Assembly: GCA_911728435.2 (NCBI GenBank)
Contig: OU452210.1
Span: 13,578,001 to 13,642,000, forward strand
From: Apoderus coryli
Taxonomy: Eukaryota > Arthropoda > Insecta > Coleoptera > Attelabidae
DNA length: 64,000 nucleotides
Direction of reading: 5' to 3'
Within the stretch, counting starts at the first letter, position 1; every line of letters starts with the position of its first letter. The position numbers and the translations under genes are program-made. A model generated the notes under the pieces. That model saw only the letters and a list, made by a program, of their open reading frames with translations, was not told the origin of the DNA and did no database searches. Positions 1 through 12,000 of this stretch are shown here, one piece after another.

Positions 1-551
1 AAATATTTGGTATTCAAAAAGGCAGGTGCCAGTAGGTGGTGGATTTATGTTATTTATTTTACGCATTCGTTTAGTAACCGACCTACATTTCCAATATTAG
101 GGTAGGTCTCTTTCTCTTTATCTCCTGCTTTGTCATAATATTATTATTTTCCGAACTAAACAATGAAACAACCTTGCCTTACATGGATGCCTACATATAT
201 GCATTATTATCAATATCACGACTACGCAATTTCATAAGAATTTTTATCTTTGAATTCGATATTATGTAAGTTAGTTCAGTTGTATTAAGTATACGGTAAT
301 TTACATGGAAGTTTCAATAATAACATCGGTTAGTTGATATTGTGTAATGAGTTGGATGATTTGAATCTCTATTGAGTTATTGTTAGTAAATAATATCGTG
401 TTGGTATGCAGTGTATGGTCAATAATACAGAAACAACCAACCTGGATCTATAGGGACTCTCTGTAACTAATTGATGATATTGTTACAGTAGACACAATTA
501 TTATAATTAAACAAACCTATTGTCTTGTCATAATAGGGTGGAAATCTTAAA
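1..551. other. osa intron (upstream part), repeat-derived
   Basis: No coding segment is visible. This is inferred to be intronic because the first recognisable osa exon in the window (5894) starts with a splice acceptor and no initiator ATG. Bases about 240-500 are a diverged direct copy of about 2525-2740 (shared blocks such as TTTCAATAATAACAT and GGTCAATAATA in the same order), so this part of the intron appears to be an old duplicated segment. Confidence 0.55.
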
Positions 552-846
552 TACAGGGTATTCCACACCCTGATGCCATTGAAAAACTTTATTATTATTC
601 AAAATTTTGTATAAAATTGAGACAATCAAGTTGCACTCATTTAAATGGCGATAAATTTTGGTTATTAATTAAACAACTTAAAAGAAGATATATTTACAGG
701 TTTTCATGAAATTTAATATAAATACCGCTCTATATTTTTTGAAAGAGATCAAAGGTCTATTAAAAAAACATAAATTGATATGCATCTCGTTTTAGGGCCC
801 AGACCTCATTGAAGAAGAAGTAACATCTTGCTAGACTCACCCTGTA
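552..846. mobile_element. Small TIR-bounded element (MITE-like)
   Basis: The segment begins TACAGGGTA (552) and ends CACCCTGTA (846), short inverted termini of the 'TACAGGGTG' type common at the ends of insect DNA-transposon derivatives. It is about 295 bp and AT-rich, with no ORF. The termini are short, so chance pairing is possible. I did not find a convincing target-site duplication beyond TA-like flanks. Confidence 0.4.
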
Positions 847-988
847 TCAATCAAAATTTTACCATATCATGTATGTTTCGCAGAAATGTTGGTACTTAAC
901 AAAAACTAAATATAAATTGCACAAATTTGATTAAGTTCTAAAAGTCCTAACAAAAACTTGATAGCTGTTTTAGTTAAAATTGAGAGAT

Positions 989-2500
989 AATAATAATAAT
1001 GATTTATTGTGAAAATGTAGAATATATACAATTGCACAAAAAGCATAGAGATTTGGCCAATGCCACTCTTCCTTAAAAAAGCATATACAAATAAAGAAAG
1101 AATGTACAAAACAAAAACTCTTAAAACGAGAATAAACAAATTTTCATTATAAATTAATGTAAAAAGTTAATCACACTATGAATAACTTCTGAGCTTCAAT
1201 TGTCGCTGAAATAATTCCAATGGCAAATCAATTATATCAATACATTTATTTAGCAGTAGTGAGGCCATATACGAGAAACTGCCCTCAAATTTTGCTGTCA
1301 TATGCTTAGGGATAGTAAAGGAATCAATACGTACATTAACATCATGAACATTAGAACGTCTACACTACAACTTATACAAATATTGAGGGTCACGAGCATA
1401 GTATATCTTATGTAGCAATGAAGTATATAAATACTCATATCTCACATCCAACTTTGGCTCACCCAATCTCTGAAAAAAAGGAGTGACATGTGCAGCAAAA
1501 GGAACCGTGCAAACAAACCTTATACAAGAATTCTGCACTCTCTGCAACTTCATTTTATTATAATGAAACAAAAAATAAAAATATACCGGAAAACAATAAT
1601 CCAAATGCGGATAAATAAGAGCTTTAACCAATTTAAGTTTAGTAGGCTCATCAACCAGGTGTTTAAGATGGTATATCGAACGCAATTTAAAAAGTGAATT
1701 CCTGCATACATTGCCACAATGCTCGTTAAAATTTAGCTCAGAATCCACGATTACTCCTAGATCTCGAGCTTTATGCATCCAGGGGATAACATCATTGTTA
1801 ATCTTAACATTAAACTCTTGAGTAACAAAACTACCGTGGCGCTCGTTGCCAATGCACATTGCCACCGTCTTCCTAGAGTTCAGGAGTAAACCATTGTTAA
1901 CACACCAACAAGAAAACTGAGACAGCTTTCCATTTATTACATCAATTGCAGTCTCAGCACTGGCTAGGGGAAAAGACAAATATACCTGGATATCGTCCGC
2001 ATAGAGGTGTATGGTAGAGAGCTGGAATGATCCCACAATGTCAAATACATAAACAGAAAACAACAATGGTCCAAGAATACTCCCTTGTGGAACACCACTA
2101 TTGGTCACCAAAAAATCTGAACATTTGCCATGCAATTTCACCCGCTGTCTTCGACCACACAGATATCTTCTGAACCATGTCAGCGACACACCATCAAATC
2201 CAAGGTATTTAAGCTTGGCAAGCAATAATTCAAAATTAACACGATCGAAAGCTTTACTTTGATCCAGCAGAACAAGTATCGTTAACATGGATCTGTCCAT
2301 GGCGGTAGCAAGGTCACTCATGACGCTCAGAAGCGCGGTGGTTGTGCTGTGCTTCTCCCGAAAGCCTGATTGAATAGACGGCAAAATGCTATTCTCACGT
2401 ATATAGTTTAAAACTTGAACACCAATTATTCGCTCAAATATCTTCGACATTGCGGGAAGTATGCTAATTGGTCGCAAATCATTACAAGTTACAGGAGACC
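989..2500 (-). mobile_element. 5'-truncated non-LTR retrotransposon (jockey-like)
   Basis: The minus-strand element ends at its 3' side in a short (TAA)n-type tail (about 987-1003) and is truncated on its 5' side inside the reverse transcriptase domain near 2500. It keeps most of RT and the downstream C-terminal region. Reading continues in the same frame past a premature stop just after the 370-codon ORF, to about 1180, which suggests one inactivating nonsense change. The 5' truncation plus simple-repeat tail is the classic non-LTR insertion signature. The element lies antisense to osa. Confidence 0.85.
1365..2477 (-). pseudogene. Reverse transcriptase fragment of a jockey-like element
   Basis: A 370-codon open stretch encodes the RT palm. 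It starts with the RPISILPAMSKIFERII block, then the FREKHSTTTAL motif (about residues 39-49). The catalytic-A block LDQSKAFDRV is at about 71-80, where families usually have LDFSKAFDTV. The SGVPQGSILGPLLF block follows at about 127-140 and the catalytic LYADD at about 158-162. The C-terminal LQRVQNSCIRF block typical of these ORF2 proteins is also present. Endonuclease and ORF1 are absent. The reading frame ends at a stop after DPQYLYKL although homologous-looking sequence continues, so this is a dead fragment. It cannot encode a complete, independently mobile element. Confidence 0.88.
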
Positions 2501-2814
2501 GAAGATAAAATACATAAACATAAATATATGCTAATAATTGATATTAGGTAATGTTCAATCTAAATTTACATTTACAGACTGAAATTTCAATAATAACATT
2601 TACTTGGCATTGACTAATGATGATATTAAATTAATCTCTATTGATTGAGTAGATAGGCTCCTAGTAGCGACGTTATGCGGTCAATAATAGAGCAGGCAAC
2701 CAAACAAGAAGGTATACGGGGACTCTCATATGTTAGGAATTTACCTTTTTCGAGAAATTCGAGTTTGAATATTTTAGGACAAAACTGGTCCTTTGTACAC
2801 AGCATTAATAGATA
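2501..2814. repeat. Second copy of a direct repeat in the osa intron
   Basis: Bases about 2525-2740 resemble about 240-500 in the same orientation. Matching landmarks come in the same order: ATTTACAT, TTTCAATAATAACAT, ATCTCTATTGA, GGTCAATAATA and GGGACTCTC. The two copies flank the small element at 552-846 and the retrotransposon at 989-2500, so the duplication probably predates one or both insertions. No gene is seen here. Confidence 0.6.
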
Positions 2815-4275
2815 GATAGATATATTTATTCACCATCTTATGTTACATAACATGTATAGTACGTCAAAAAAGAACAAAAATTAATCAATCAAAGTTACAG
2901 CAACAAAGAAAGGCTTACAAACAAATTAAAATAGCAAAAACATAAAACAAACTAAAATCTAGAAAAATCTTACAATATCGCTTCTGAAATAGTCCTCAAA
3001 GGTATAAAAAGCTTGAGATATCAAAAATGACTTAATACTTTTGTTAAACTGGACTTCACCAAGGTTCTTTATGTGAGATGGCAGCTTATTATAAAATTTA
3101 ACACAATAATAGTCAGAACCTTTCCTAGTCCTCAATAGGCGGTGAAATTCAGGCAATATATCATTGCGATTTCGCGTACCATAATTATGCATATCAGAGT
3201 GAAGAGTGAAATGTGAGGCATTGGTTCGAATGTAGCCAAGACAGTTTAAGATGTACAAGGAAGGCAAAGTAAGTAGTCCCTGTTCAACAAAATACTTTTT
3301 ACAGCAGTCACGTCAACCGAGCCCCAACATTTCAAAATACCATACGACATACGGGAAACAAAATTACCATGATATACCGTCAACAGACTGGCGATTGAAA
3401 CACTCTGCGCAAGCCTTCTGATGAGATATATGACCTTGGACAGCGAGCACCCAAGTTCTCGAACATGACTCTCCCAGGTTAATTTAGGATCAAGATGAAC
3501 CCCAAGGAACTTCACGCGAACATCGCTCTGAAGATCGATAGGCGCAGAACGCAATGTAAAGTTATGCTCTGAGTTTTAGCCTGATTCAAGCTCAGTTCAT
3601 TTGCCAGAAACCAATTGCCTATGTCAGTCTCAACAGCATTAACCAACTCCCCTAAAGGGTCGTTTGGTCGATATCTAATCAGACTAGTTGTGTCGTCAGC
3701 AAAGAGGATTATATTTGACTCTTCTTGAAATTTGTATAAATCATTTACGTATATTAAAAACAATAAAGGTCCCAAAACCGACCCCTGGGGCACACCCCGT
3801 CCAACCCTTCGTATCTCCGAGTATCGTCCCCCATACAAAACGTGCTGAAAACGATCGCTGAGATCCAACCAAGGCAACACTGTCAACATCAAAGTTTTAG
3901 TAAGAGAGTTTCTGAAGAAGTATCTCGTGTGAGACACAGTCAAAAGCCTTAGTGAAGCAAAGGTGTCACAGCCCCGCTCCATGCCATCCGAAACATATTC
4001 CAAAAGGTTATTAATTGCAAGAGTAGTAGATCTCTTATTACGAAAGCCATATTGACCTTGCATAAAGAGATTATTTGCTTCAAAATATTCAGTTATTTCA
4101 TTTTTAATAATAGACTCAAAGATTTTCGAAAAAATTGGCAAGATCGATATTGGTCGATAGTTACTGGGATCATCAACAGATCCTTTATTTTTGTAGATTG
4201 GAATAACCCTTGCCTCCTTCAAGACCGCCGGAAATACAGCGTCACCAATGCAATGGTTTATCAACTTAGTATTAA
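2815..4275 (-). mobile_element. 5'-truncated non-LTR retrotransposon, second family
   Basis: The 3' tail is a (TATC)n-type run (seen on the + strand as GATAGATAGATA at about 2811-2826). Three overlapping minus-strand frames (3512-4264, 3246-3554, 2959-3267) together cover RT from its N-terminal blocks to the C-terminus. Truncation lies near 4270, just upstream of the LINHCI segment. It differs from the neighbouring element at 989-2500 in its tail and in using FADD rather than YADD, so it is a different family. Confidence 0.85.
2959..4264 (-). pseudogene. Broken reverse transcriptase ORF (FADD type)
   Basis: The N-terminal frame (3512-4264) carries [55 protein letters not shown] and the catalytic ILFADDTTSL. 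Between the GCDTFAS block and the downstream block the frame slips. The expected AFDCVSHEILLQKL segment of catalytic motif A is readable only in another frame, and the adjoining residues that should carry the first catalytic Asp are missing. A further frame change near 3530 and another near 3255 separate the thumb and the C-terminal FYNKLPSHIKNLGEVQF block. At least three lesions make this a dead copy. Confidence 0.85.
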
Positions 4276-5079
4276 ATAAAATTTAATTTCTCGAAAACCT
4301 TTAAGTTAGTATATAGCATTTGAAATCAAAACTATTTTTCAAATGGCAAACGTGACTATCCTGGCCTATGTCGTATCGTCGAATGGACTTCTAGAATTGT
4401 TGACATTGGTACAGAAAAAATAATCCGAAAAGTTCTGGGAAGACTTTGAGCCTCGCTACTCCCGCTTTCACAGAAAAAAAAACCTGAGTTAATCGAGATA
4501 GAAAAATAATAATAATAATGTGTTTTTTATTTTAATTTTGTCCGTCCTTAGTTTATGTAAGATTTTATTTAAAACCATGTATCCTGTTCATATTCATAAT
4601 GTATATAGGTATATAACGTTTATGTAATTCACATTTCAATAGAGTGCAGAATTATAGGTGGGTATTCAAGTTCCCTTTCTGCAATAGACAATCAGTATAA
4701 TAAAGCCATAAAATGCAATCTACTTCTAAATTAGGTTATAAACTCGTGACCTATTATTAGTATTATGTTGAGAACAGGTTTTATGTTATTCGGAATAGTG
4801 TTTTGCGGTCATTTAAAGAGCCCTAAATATGTCGCGCAAGGTCATACATGGGGTTCCTGATTTCATAACGATCTGTATCAGCTGTTTTTCACACTACCTA
4901 ACATAGAGATAAATATTTTAGTAAATTTACGCGACTTATTGTAAAATTAATCAACCTTTCTTTTGACACATTATACGGTCGTCAATTTTATGAATAATCT
5001 TCGAAGAATGTAAGCAATAAGCAAAAGTTGGTGATTGATGTTGATCCATGTTTTCAACAAAATAAATAAATTAATCAAT
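4276..5079. other. osa intron, no gene recognised
   Basis: AT-rich sequence without a supported coding region. A short (AAT)n run at about 4505-4520 resembles the tails of non-LTR elements in this window, but no RT-derived sequence is attached to it. Confidence 0.6.
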
Positions 5080-5420
5080 AATAATAATAATATATATTTA
5101 TTTAAGAAACTGCAGTACAAATTTTGAATTTCATAAGAATATGCTTAAAATAAATATATAGTAGAAATTCCCAACATAATAAAACATACTTAACTAAACC
5201 CTTTCTACTATTTGAGAATTACTAAGCTAAAAGCTTGTCAGCCATTCTCAAATAGCAAAGCAAAATAAACAAAGAAAAAAACAGCAATTAATTAATACAT
5301 AAACAAACACCCTTACTTATATAATATTACATCCATGACCAAGCCAGCAACTAAATAGGTAAACTACTAATAGTAGACAAATAAACAACAAATAGTTACA
5401 ATGTTTTTTTGTAGTGTGTT
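5080..5420 (-). mobile_element. Probable non-LTR 3' end (UTR and tail only)
   Basis: An (AAT)n run followed by TATATTTATTTA at about 5082-5102 has the form of the 3' tail of the window's antisense non-LTR copies, and closely resembles the tail at about 21325. Next to it is a perfect 12-bp inverted repeat, CTATTTGAGAAT at 5208-5219 and ATTCTCAAATAG at 5244-5255, which could form a hairpin in the element's 3' UTR. No coding sequence remains, so the family is not identified. Confidence 0.45.
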
Positions 5421-5893
5421 AAATGATTTAACAGCTCTCGTCAGACAATCAAATTTAATTTTGATAAAATTTGCTGTCTAACGGATACCTTAAAAGAGAA
5501 TATATCTAATATTGCATAAAATGAATTTTAGAGAATGATGTAGTCACAGCAACTTTTTAATTATTTTAGCGCTATATGTATGAAAGTGAAAAATATATAA
5601 AGACAGAAATGTTTTAAAAATATTAATTATTTAATATTCTTAAATGACATTTCTTTTTATTGTTTATATTCTCGGACTAAGCTTTAGATTTGTAAGTTTT
5701 AATATGCTATCGAACAGACTAAGAACTATAAACATTTTAAGACATTTTAAGCCAGAAGTTTTCAAATTATTCGTTAAAATAGAGCCTTATAATCTAACAG
5801 AATATTGGACTCAGAATTTCTTGTTTAAAAAGAAAGAAAATATATTTTGTTACGTAGGTTCCACAAGATTTTGATATATGAAAATTGTTGCAG

Positions 5894-6026
5894 GATTTGA
5901 GTGGGGGAAACAGTAATGACAGCTCAGGCGGTGGTCCGGCTCCGGGTACTCCCAATTCTCAGGGGATGAGGCCAACCCCATCTCCAACTGGTTCGACTGG
6001 TTCAAGGTCGATGTCTCCAGCCGTAG
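5894..6026 (+). CDS. osa: osa exon (first in window)
   Basis: Acceptor TTGTTGCAG ends at 5893 and donor GTAAGC starts at 6027. The exon reads from a complete codon (GAT) and ends with one base of a split Gly codon. It encodes a Gly/Ser/Pro-rich stretch with PNSQGMRPTPSPTGSTGSRS, a conserved-looking low-complexity block of Osa-family N-termini. There is no ATG suitable as the protein start, so earlier exons must exist. Confidence 0.9.
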
Positions 6027-9000
6027 GTAAGCGAAAGCAAAATGATTTCGTATGGTTATCTTGAATAATAAACCTTACTGGAGTAAAAATATTAATAACG
6101 ATTTTATTTTCAGGACAAAACATTCCCATGCCACCTAGGCCTTCTAGTGGTCAGTCAGATAGTAGTGGGCCAACACGATTAAGTCATTCGCCCATGCCTA
6201 GCAGCTACGCACCTGGTGCGCCTCATACACAGTCGCCACATCCAGCTCAACATGGATATAAGCCTCATCCAAGTATGGTGGCTACTGGTCCTGTAGGGCA
6301 GCCCATGTCGCTGTATCAACCAAACCAATATCCTCAAACGGGTTATCCACCACGACCTACAAGTAACGTCCAATACAGTGGTCCAGGACAAGGTTATGGA
6401 CCTGCAGGTTCTCAACCACCACCTGCAAATAATATGCCACCACAGCAATTTCCTGGAAGGCCAACTCCTAATCATATGCAAAATTCTCAATTCCCTCCCT
6501 ATCAACAATCTTGGCAAGCAACGGGTAAAGGTCCCAACGGACAGAATCCTCCTTCACAGGCACCAGGATCACAGTCCCCAGGGCCAAATCTGCGACCTCC
6601 ACACTACCTCAAACATCATCTGCAGCATAAAATGGGGTTTTCAAATGTACGACCTGGTTCTGCGCCTCCTAGTCCGGGACCACCACAAAATTTTCACATG
6701 GGACCTCCTGCAGGTCATCATCATTCTGGTATGGGTCCACCACCATCGATGGGACCCCCAAATATGCCACCTACTAGTAGCCCTCTATTACCTAATAGTC
6801 ATAATACACACGAAGGACCTATGCCACCACCTAGTTCGACTCCAAATTCTCATAGCCAGATGGTTCCAGATGTAATGGACAATGGCATTACCACCGCACC
6901 TCAAGGCAGTTTGAATACACATGTTACCACATCTTCTGCTGGTTCGGTAACAGCAGTTGTTACCACGGGCCCCGATGGCACCCCTATTGACGAGGGATCA
7001 CAACAGTCTACTCTTTCTAATGCCTCGGCCGGTAAGTAGGTCATGAATGCATTATCTACATAATTATGCTCAGCTCCATATCAATGAATTTGTGTTTCAT
7101 TTGTAGCTTCTGGTGAAGATCCCCAATGTCCGCAAACGCCAAAGGCAAACAGGAAAAATGACATGGGCCATTACGGGCATCCTTCAACGCCACAGAATAC
7201 CGTACCATCACCAGGGGCGGCTAGTATGAATTCAATGCATGACGATTATGGGGATTTAAGTAGTCCCAGTTGGCCAAGAACACCTGCGAGTCCTGTAAGT
7301 ATATTTTTGTTATTCGTATTTTACAAATATTTTTTATGTGTATGTTATTAATTAAATTGTTAATAATTATTATTGTTGGAAGTATTTTGCAATCTAATTG
7401 TCTCTTTTGAAAGGCTGAAAGTGTAGATGTGTGTGAACAACTGCTACTCCAGAAATTCCAATTGAAGTTTTATTTTTCCTTTGTATATAAATTTTTGAAT
7501 GCTTGAGGAACGCTTTCTTTGTTAATTATGCTTTTACATCTGTGAGCTTGATTTATACAGTATTCAATTCACACTGTTACAAAATTTCAAGATTATTTGA
7601 TAATATTCTTCAAGGATTTCGGTGCACTTTTGTACACGCGTTATTTAAGCACGAACTGGCACGAGGCGCAACAAACAACATTCGGTTGTGCGATGTACGA
7701 TCTGAGGAAGCCCGAACGCGTCCGATCCAATTCGGTACTTCACATTTGATTCAATGTGGAAGCGAACTGCCTCATCTTATTTTTTGACTTCCAGTGCACT
7801 GTTCTTATAAATACGAGAAACATTCTGGTGATGTTTTGAAAATGGTCATTTTCATCCTCTTCTACAGTTCGGTTTAAAAATGACCGACTTTCATTGTCTG
7901 GCTGGCATTCGATTGGTGTTGCATTGCCTCGTGTCCCTTTGTGTTCAAATGAATACGCGCCTACAGTCGCTCATTTTGTTTAGGGATGCAATCAGGTGAA
8001 ATGTTGAACTGCCCAACAACTGGAAATATTATTAGCTCGATGATATTAAATTCTTTTTGGGTATGGTAAATGGGCAGATGAGATCTCCTTCGATCGAAGT
8101 TCGTCCATGTGTAATATCGTAAAGTTCAGCTTGAGTTTGGGTAACCCATTGTCTTGATAATAAATAGAACACAAATAAGAATAATAAAAATAGCTTATGT
8201 AGAAGAAACGTGGTAGATGTTCGATAATGTGGATTCTATAAAATATCTTTGTATTATTGTAAAGTTTGTTATAATTACACTTTCAGTCTTTATGCTTAAT
8301 AAATTTAAAGTAGTGTTACTAGATTGCTGTGTTTTTTGAAAATATTTTATCTCTAAACGTATTCTATGTATGTGTACACATAAAAAATATTTTTAATTAT
8401 TACCAGATACAACAAAATATAACTTGCGGCTAGACCTCGCACATGTCACGGAAAGTGGATGTCATTTGTATATATATATATGTTTATCAGCTGTTATTTA
8501 TTTTAATAACAGGATTAAGTGTATAAACAGGCTGGTAATCACTGGTAATTATTGTGATATAATGCAATTTACTATCTACTACATTACATTACAGGTTTTC
8601 TTTTTTGAACGTTTAATATTTACTTTCTGTGGTCATGTCTATTAATTTTAGCTGCCTGTACTATGTTTATTCAATGATATTTTTACATTGCGGGTTAGTT
8701 TTTTGAATTTACCTTTTATCCAAATTAGAAAGAGCTTTTTTTATGAGATAAGACAGATCCATCCACTTTCCATGACATCTGCGCATCAGTAGACGCGAGG
8801 CACTAAGTCAAAATATACTCTGCATTACATAACAGCTATATATTTGTGAGCGAGATCAAAAATCACTAAATTAAAGCGAGTAAAATTATCCTAATAATTT
8901 TTAGACTGCAAAAATATAATATGGAATTTTACCCATTTTAAGAAATAGGTTTTATATGCACAAAATCAGGCATCGTTTATTGATTTCCTTTTTTTTTTTT

Positions 9001-12000
9001 GTGTTTGATGCAACAAGTAACTTATTCTTTTGAGGCTCAAAAAACTATTGTAATTAGACTAATCTTAAGTATAACAAAAAATAATTTAAAATATTTTCTA
9101 ATATTTATTTGTAATGTCTAAAAAATTGATGGATAATTTTGTCGAATTACAAAAAGCTTTTATAAAATAAGTTGCTCTTCTACTTGCATTATTTTTGTTT
9201 ATATTTATTGATTTACATATTATATGATGACAACTGAGTTAACTGCTGGGTATTTCCAGGTTTTTAACAGTCATGTGCCTCCTCAGGATACATATCGCTC
9301 AAAGGTTTCTATACTATATTTTAAATATATCTAATTTAATGTTTGTGTTAAAAAAGCTTGTCGGTGCATGTGTGGCATGTCCTTACTTAATTATTGCTTG
9401 TTAATAGATTTTTTAACTTCAAAACAGACCAATATAACTTAATTTTTGGACAATGAAAACATTGTTCAGGACAATTATTAGTAGTACATTAAAAAAAATA
9501 ATGTTTAACTCCATTAGTTTACAGCATCTTGTCGATGGCAATGAAAATCGTTTTTTTTGTCTGGTAACAAAGATACTGACCAACTTTTGGAGATTGTGAA
9601 AAGATACAGGCAAAGTACAAGTGTTGTACTAAAAGTTTTTGAATTATCAAAGAAACAATCATTGAAATAATTTTTTTCTTCAGCCTTTTGCAAGTTATTC
9701 GATCGAAATTCGTATCTTGTCATAACTTTACCTGTCGATACTCCTTGGCAGTTCATTGTCTTGTTTGTTTGTTCCATTTTGAGAAACATGATTGATGAGT
9801 GTTGTCATCTTCCTAGAGTTCAGAAAAACCTCATAGATCAAACGGGGTAAACCAACATTGAGTATAATTTAGTAGCCTGAGGTTCTGTAAAGAAACATTT
9901 GTTTGTGCATTTATGATAACTGAAGATAGTGCTTGTTTTTATTATTTTAAAAAATTATTTGTCAGAGACCACTTATGCTAACTAAATTATCCCTGTGTCT
10001 GTTTATATTTGCTACAGTTGAACAAGATATTAGTTTTGTTGGAAACGAGATTAACAAAACGTGTTTTATTTCAAAGTGTTCAAGATTTTAGGCTGTCTAA
10101 TGAATAAATTAGTTAATTTTATTTTTGCGATGCACGGCAAATTTTATTTAGACTTGCAAGATATTTTTATATAATATTAATTTTTTATTTATTAGTTAAT
10201 TTAATTTTTTGTCACAATTAAATTTGAAATTACAAATAATTTTTATTTTTTGATACGTAAGTGATGCATTGCATGGTTTGGGGGAGCGTTCTATTAATTT
10301 ATGGCTCTCTTAGGGGTGATTCGAAATTAATGATACAAAAATAACGTATGTGGTAAACGGCTATCATCTACAGTGGTAGCCGATCCCATCCCCCGAAATG
10401 CGATAGAAATTAATTGGGGTTTATCTGAAATATAAATAGGGAAGTGTAACAATAATTAGTTTTCTAATAATTTCTGTCTTTATAGGGGGATACGTTATAC
10501 CAGCCGTCTACTAGGCAAGATTGACATTAAGTTTTACGAACATTATTTGTTTTGCTATAAATCAATAATAAGTTTTAATTGCAAGAATTTGTTGAGTAAT
10601 AAAAATTGTATCATTAATTCTGGATTATCATTTTTCTTACTAACATTTTTCAAATTAATCTTAATATTTCCAAATTACTTAGTTTATATTTGTTTATTCA
10701 AACCTGTTCCGGGCCTGATGGGGTTGTGAAATTTAGGCAGGACAATGATATTATGAAGGGCTATCTACATGCCTGATGTAGGTCATTAAAGATAGTTTCT
10801 TAGGGCTTGAACTACCAAACAAAAGCATTAAAATTGAAACCTGTTCCGGGCCTGATGGATTTGTAAATACATTAAGTTTGTAATAAACTACCGTTGTTTT
10901 GTAAATATGATGGATTATTATCACTTTTTAATTTATATTTAATAACTACTTTACAATGTACCTTTTGTGTAGTTAAGAAATACATACATATTATGTATTT
11001 GAATTTTGTATTCAAAATTGAAAGTGTCTATACAATGAAATATTAATTTGCCTTTTGTCGAATGTTGCTAAAGAATATCTATTAACATTAGGCCTGTTGA
11101 GGCTGCAGGGAAACCGGGGACTTAAGTCGAATTATAGTTACTTGTCAAACACATGTTTTTCCTGGTTATAAATATTGCGAGCTTCATGCAGTAGGTTTTG
11201 TAATTAACTCAGTTTATTTATAAAAATATTCAACTGCTTTACACTTTATTCTATTGCTATCAGTTAATAAACACAACCAATCGTTTGCGAAAATTTTTCT
11301 TATTTGGCAACATCGGCAAGTTGCGAATATCCTTGCCAGTCTTTGGCGGTATGTTACGTTAGGAATATTTAGTTTTTATTTATGCTAACCTCTAACCTAG
11401 CAAGCTTAATTTACTAAAGTTATATTGGTCAGTTCCACGTATTATTAATCCAAAAAAAAAAATTGTGTTTTGTTTAATTTAAATTAAATTTAAAGAAACT
11501 TACTAACTGCGATTTTATTTGTTGTGATTATTTGTTTATGTGACGACGGTTTTTTTGTGTGTGTATTTACAGAAAACTGACAGCCTTGGTAAGCTGTATG
11601 AAATGGATGATAGTCCTGACCGTAGGTCTTGGTTAGACAAGTTGCTGGCATTTATGGATGATAGGAGGACTCCTATCACCACATGTCCAACAATATCAAA
11701 GAATCCTCTTGATTTATTCCGCTTGTATATGTATGTTAAGGATCGCGGTGGCTTCATGGAGGTTTGTACTCCCTACAATTTGCTTTTTTCAAAATTTTAA
11801 TATTAATAGTACCAGGCAAAAAGCTCCCATTTGAGATTTACTTAGCTTTGTCCGTTTTTTGTCTAGGAATCCTTGGACAAGTATCTCCAATGTGATATTT
11901 TTTAATTTCTTTCTTGACAAAGCTAATTTTTTGCCCTGTGCTATTAATATTTTTGGGAATTCATGTTTGTTAAGAATGCTAATGGGATACAATTGTATAA

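Noticed and set aside
906..1139. 77-codon hydrophobic frame on the minus strand
   Set aside because: It is the 3' UTR and (TAA)n tail of the non-LTR element read through, ending in a Tyr run from the tail.
6179..6875. Long open frames on the opposite strand and in another + frame across the large osa exon
   Set aside because: They are by-products of the Pro/Gln/Gly codon bias of the real osa frame and have no independent support.
7503..7787. 94-codon frame in a less AT-rich part of the osa intron
   Set aside because: It has no recognised domain and no splice signals in phase with osa. It is kept only as a composition remark.
9514..9789. 91-codon minus frame near a possible RT relic
   Set aside because: There is no recognisable motif. 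Only the neighbouring LNSRKMTTL reading hints at a retroelement, which is too short to extend.
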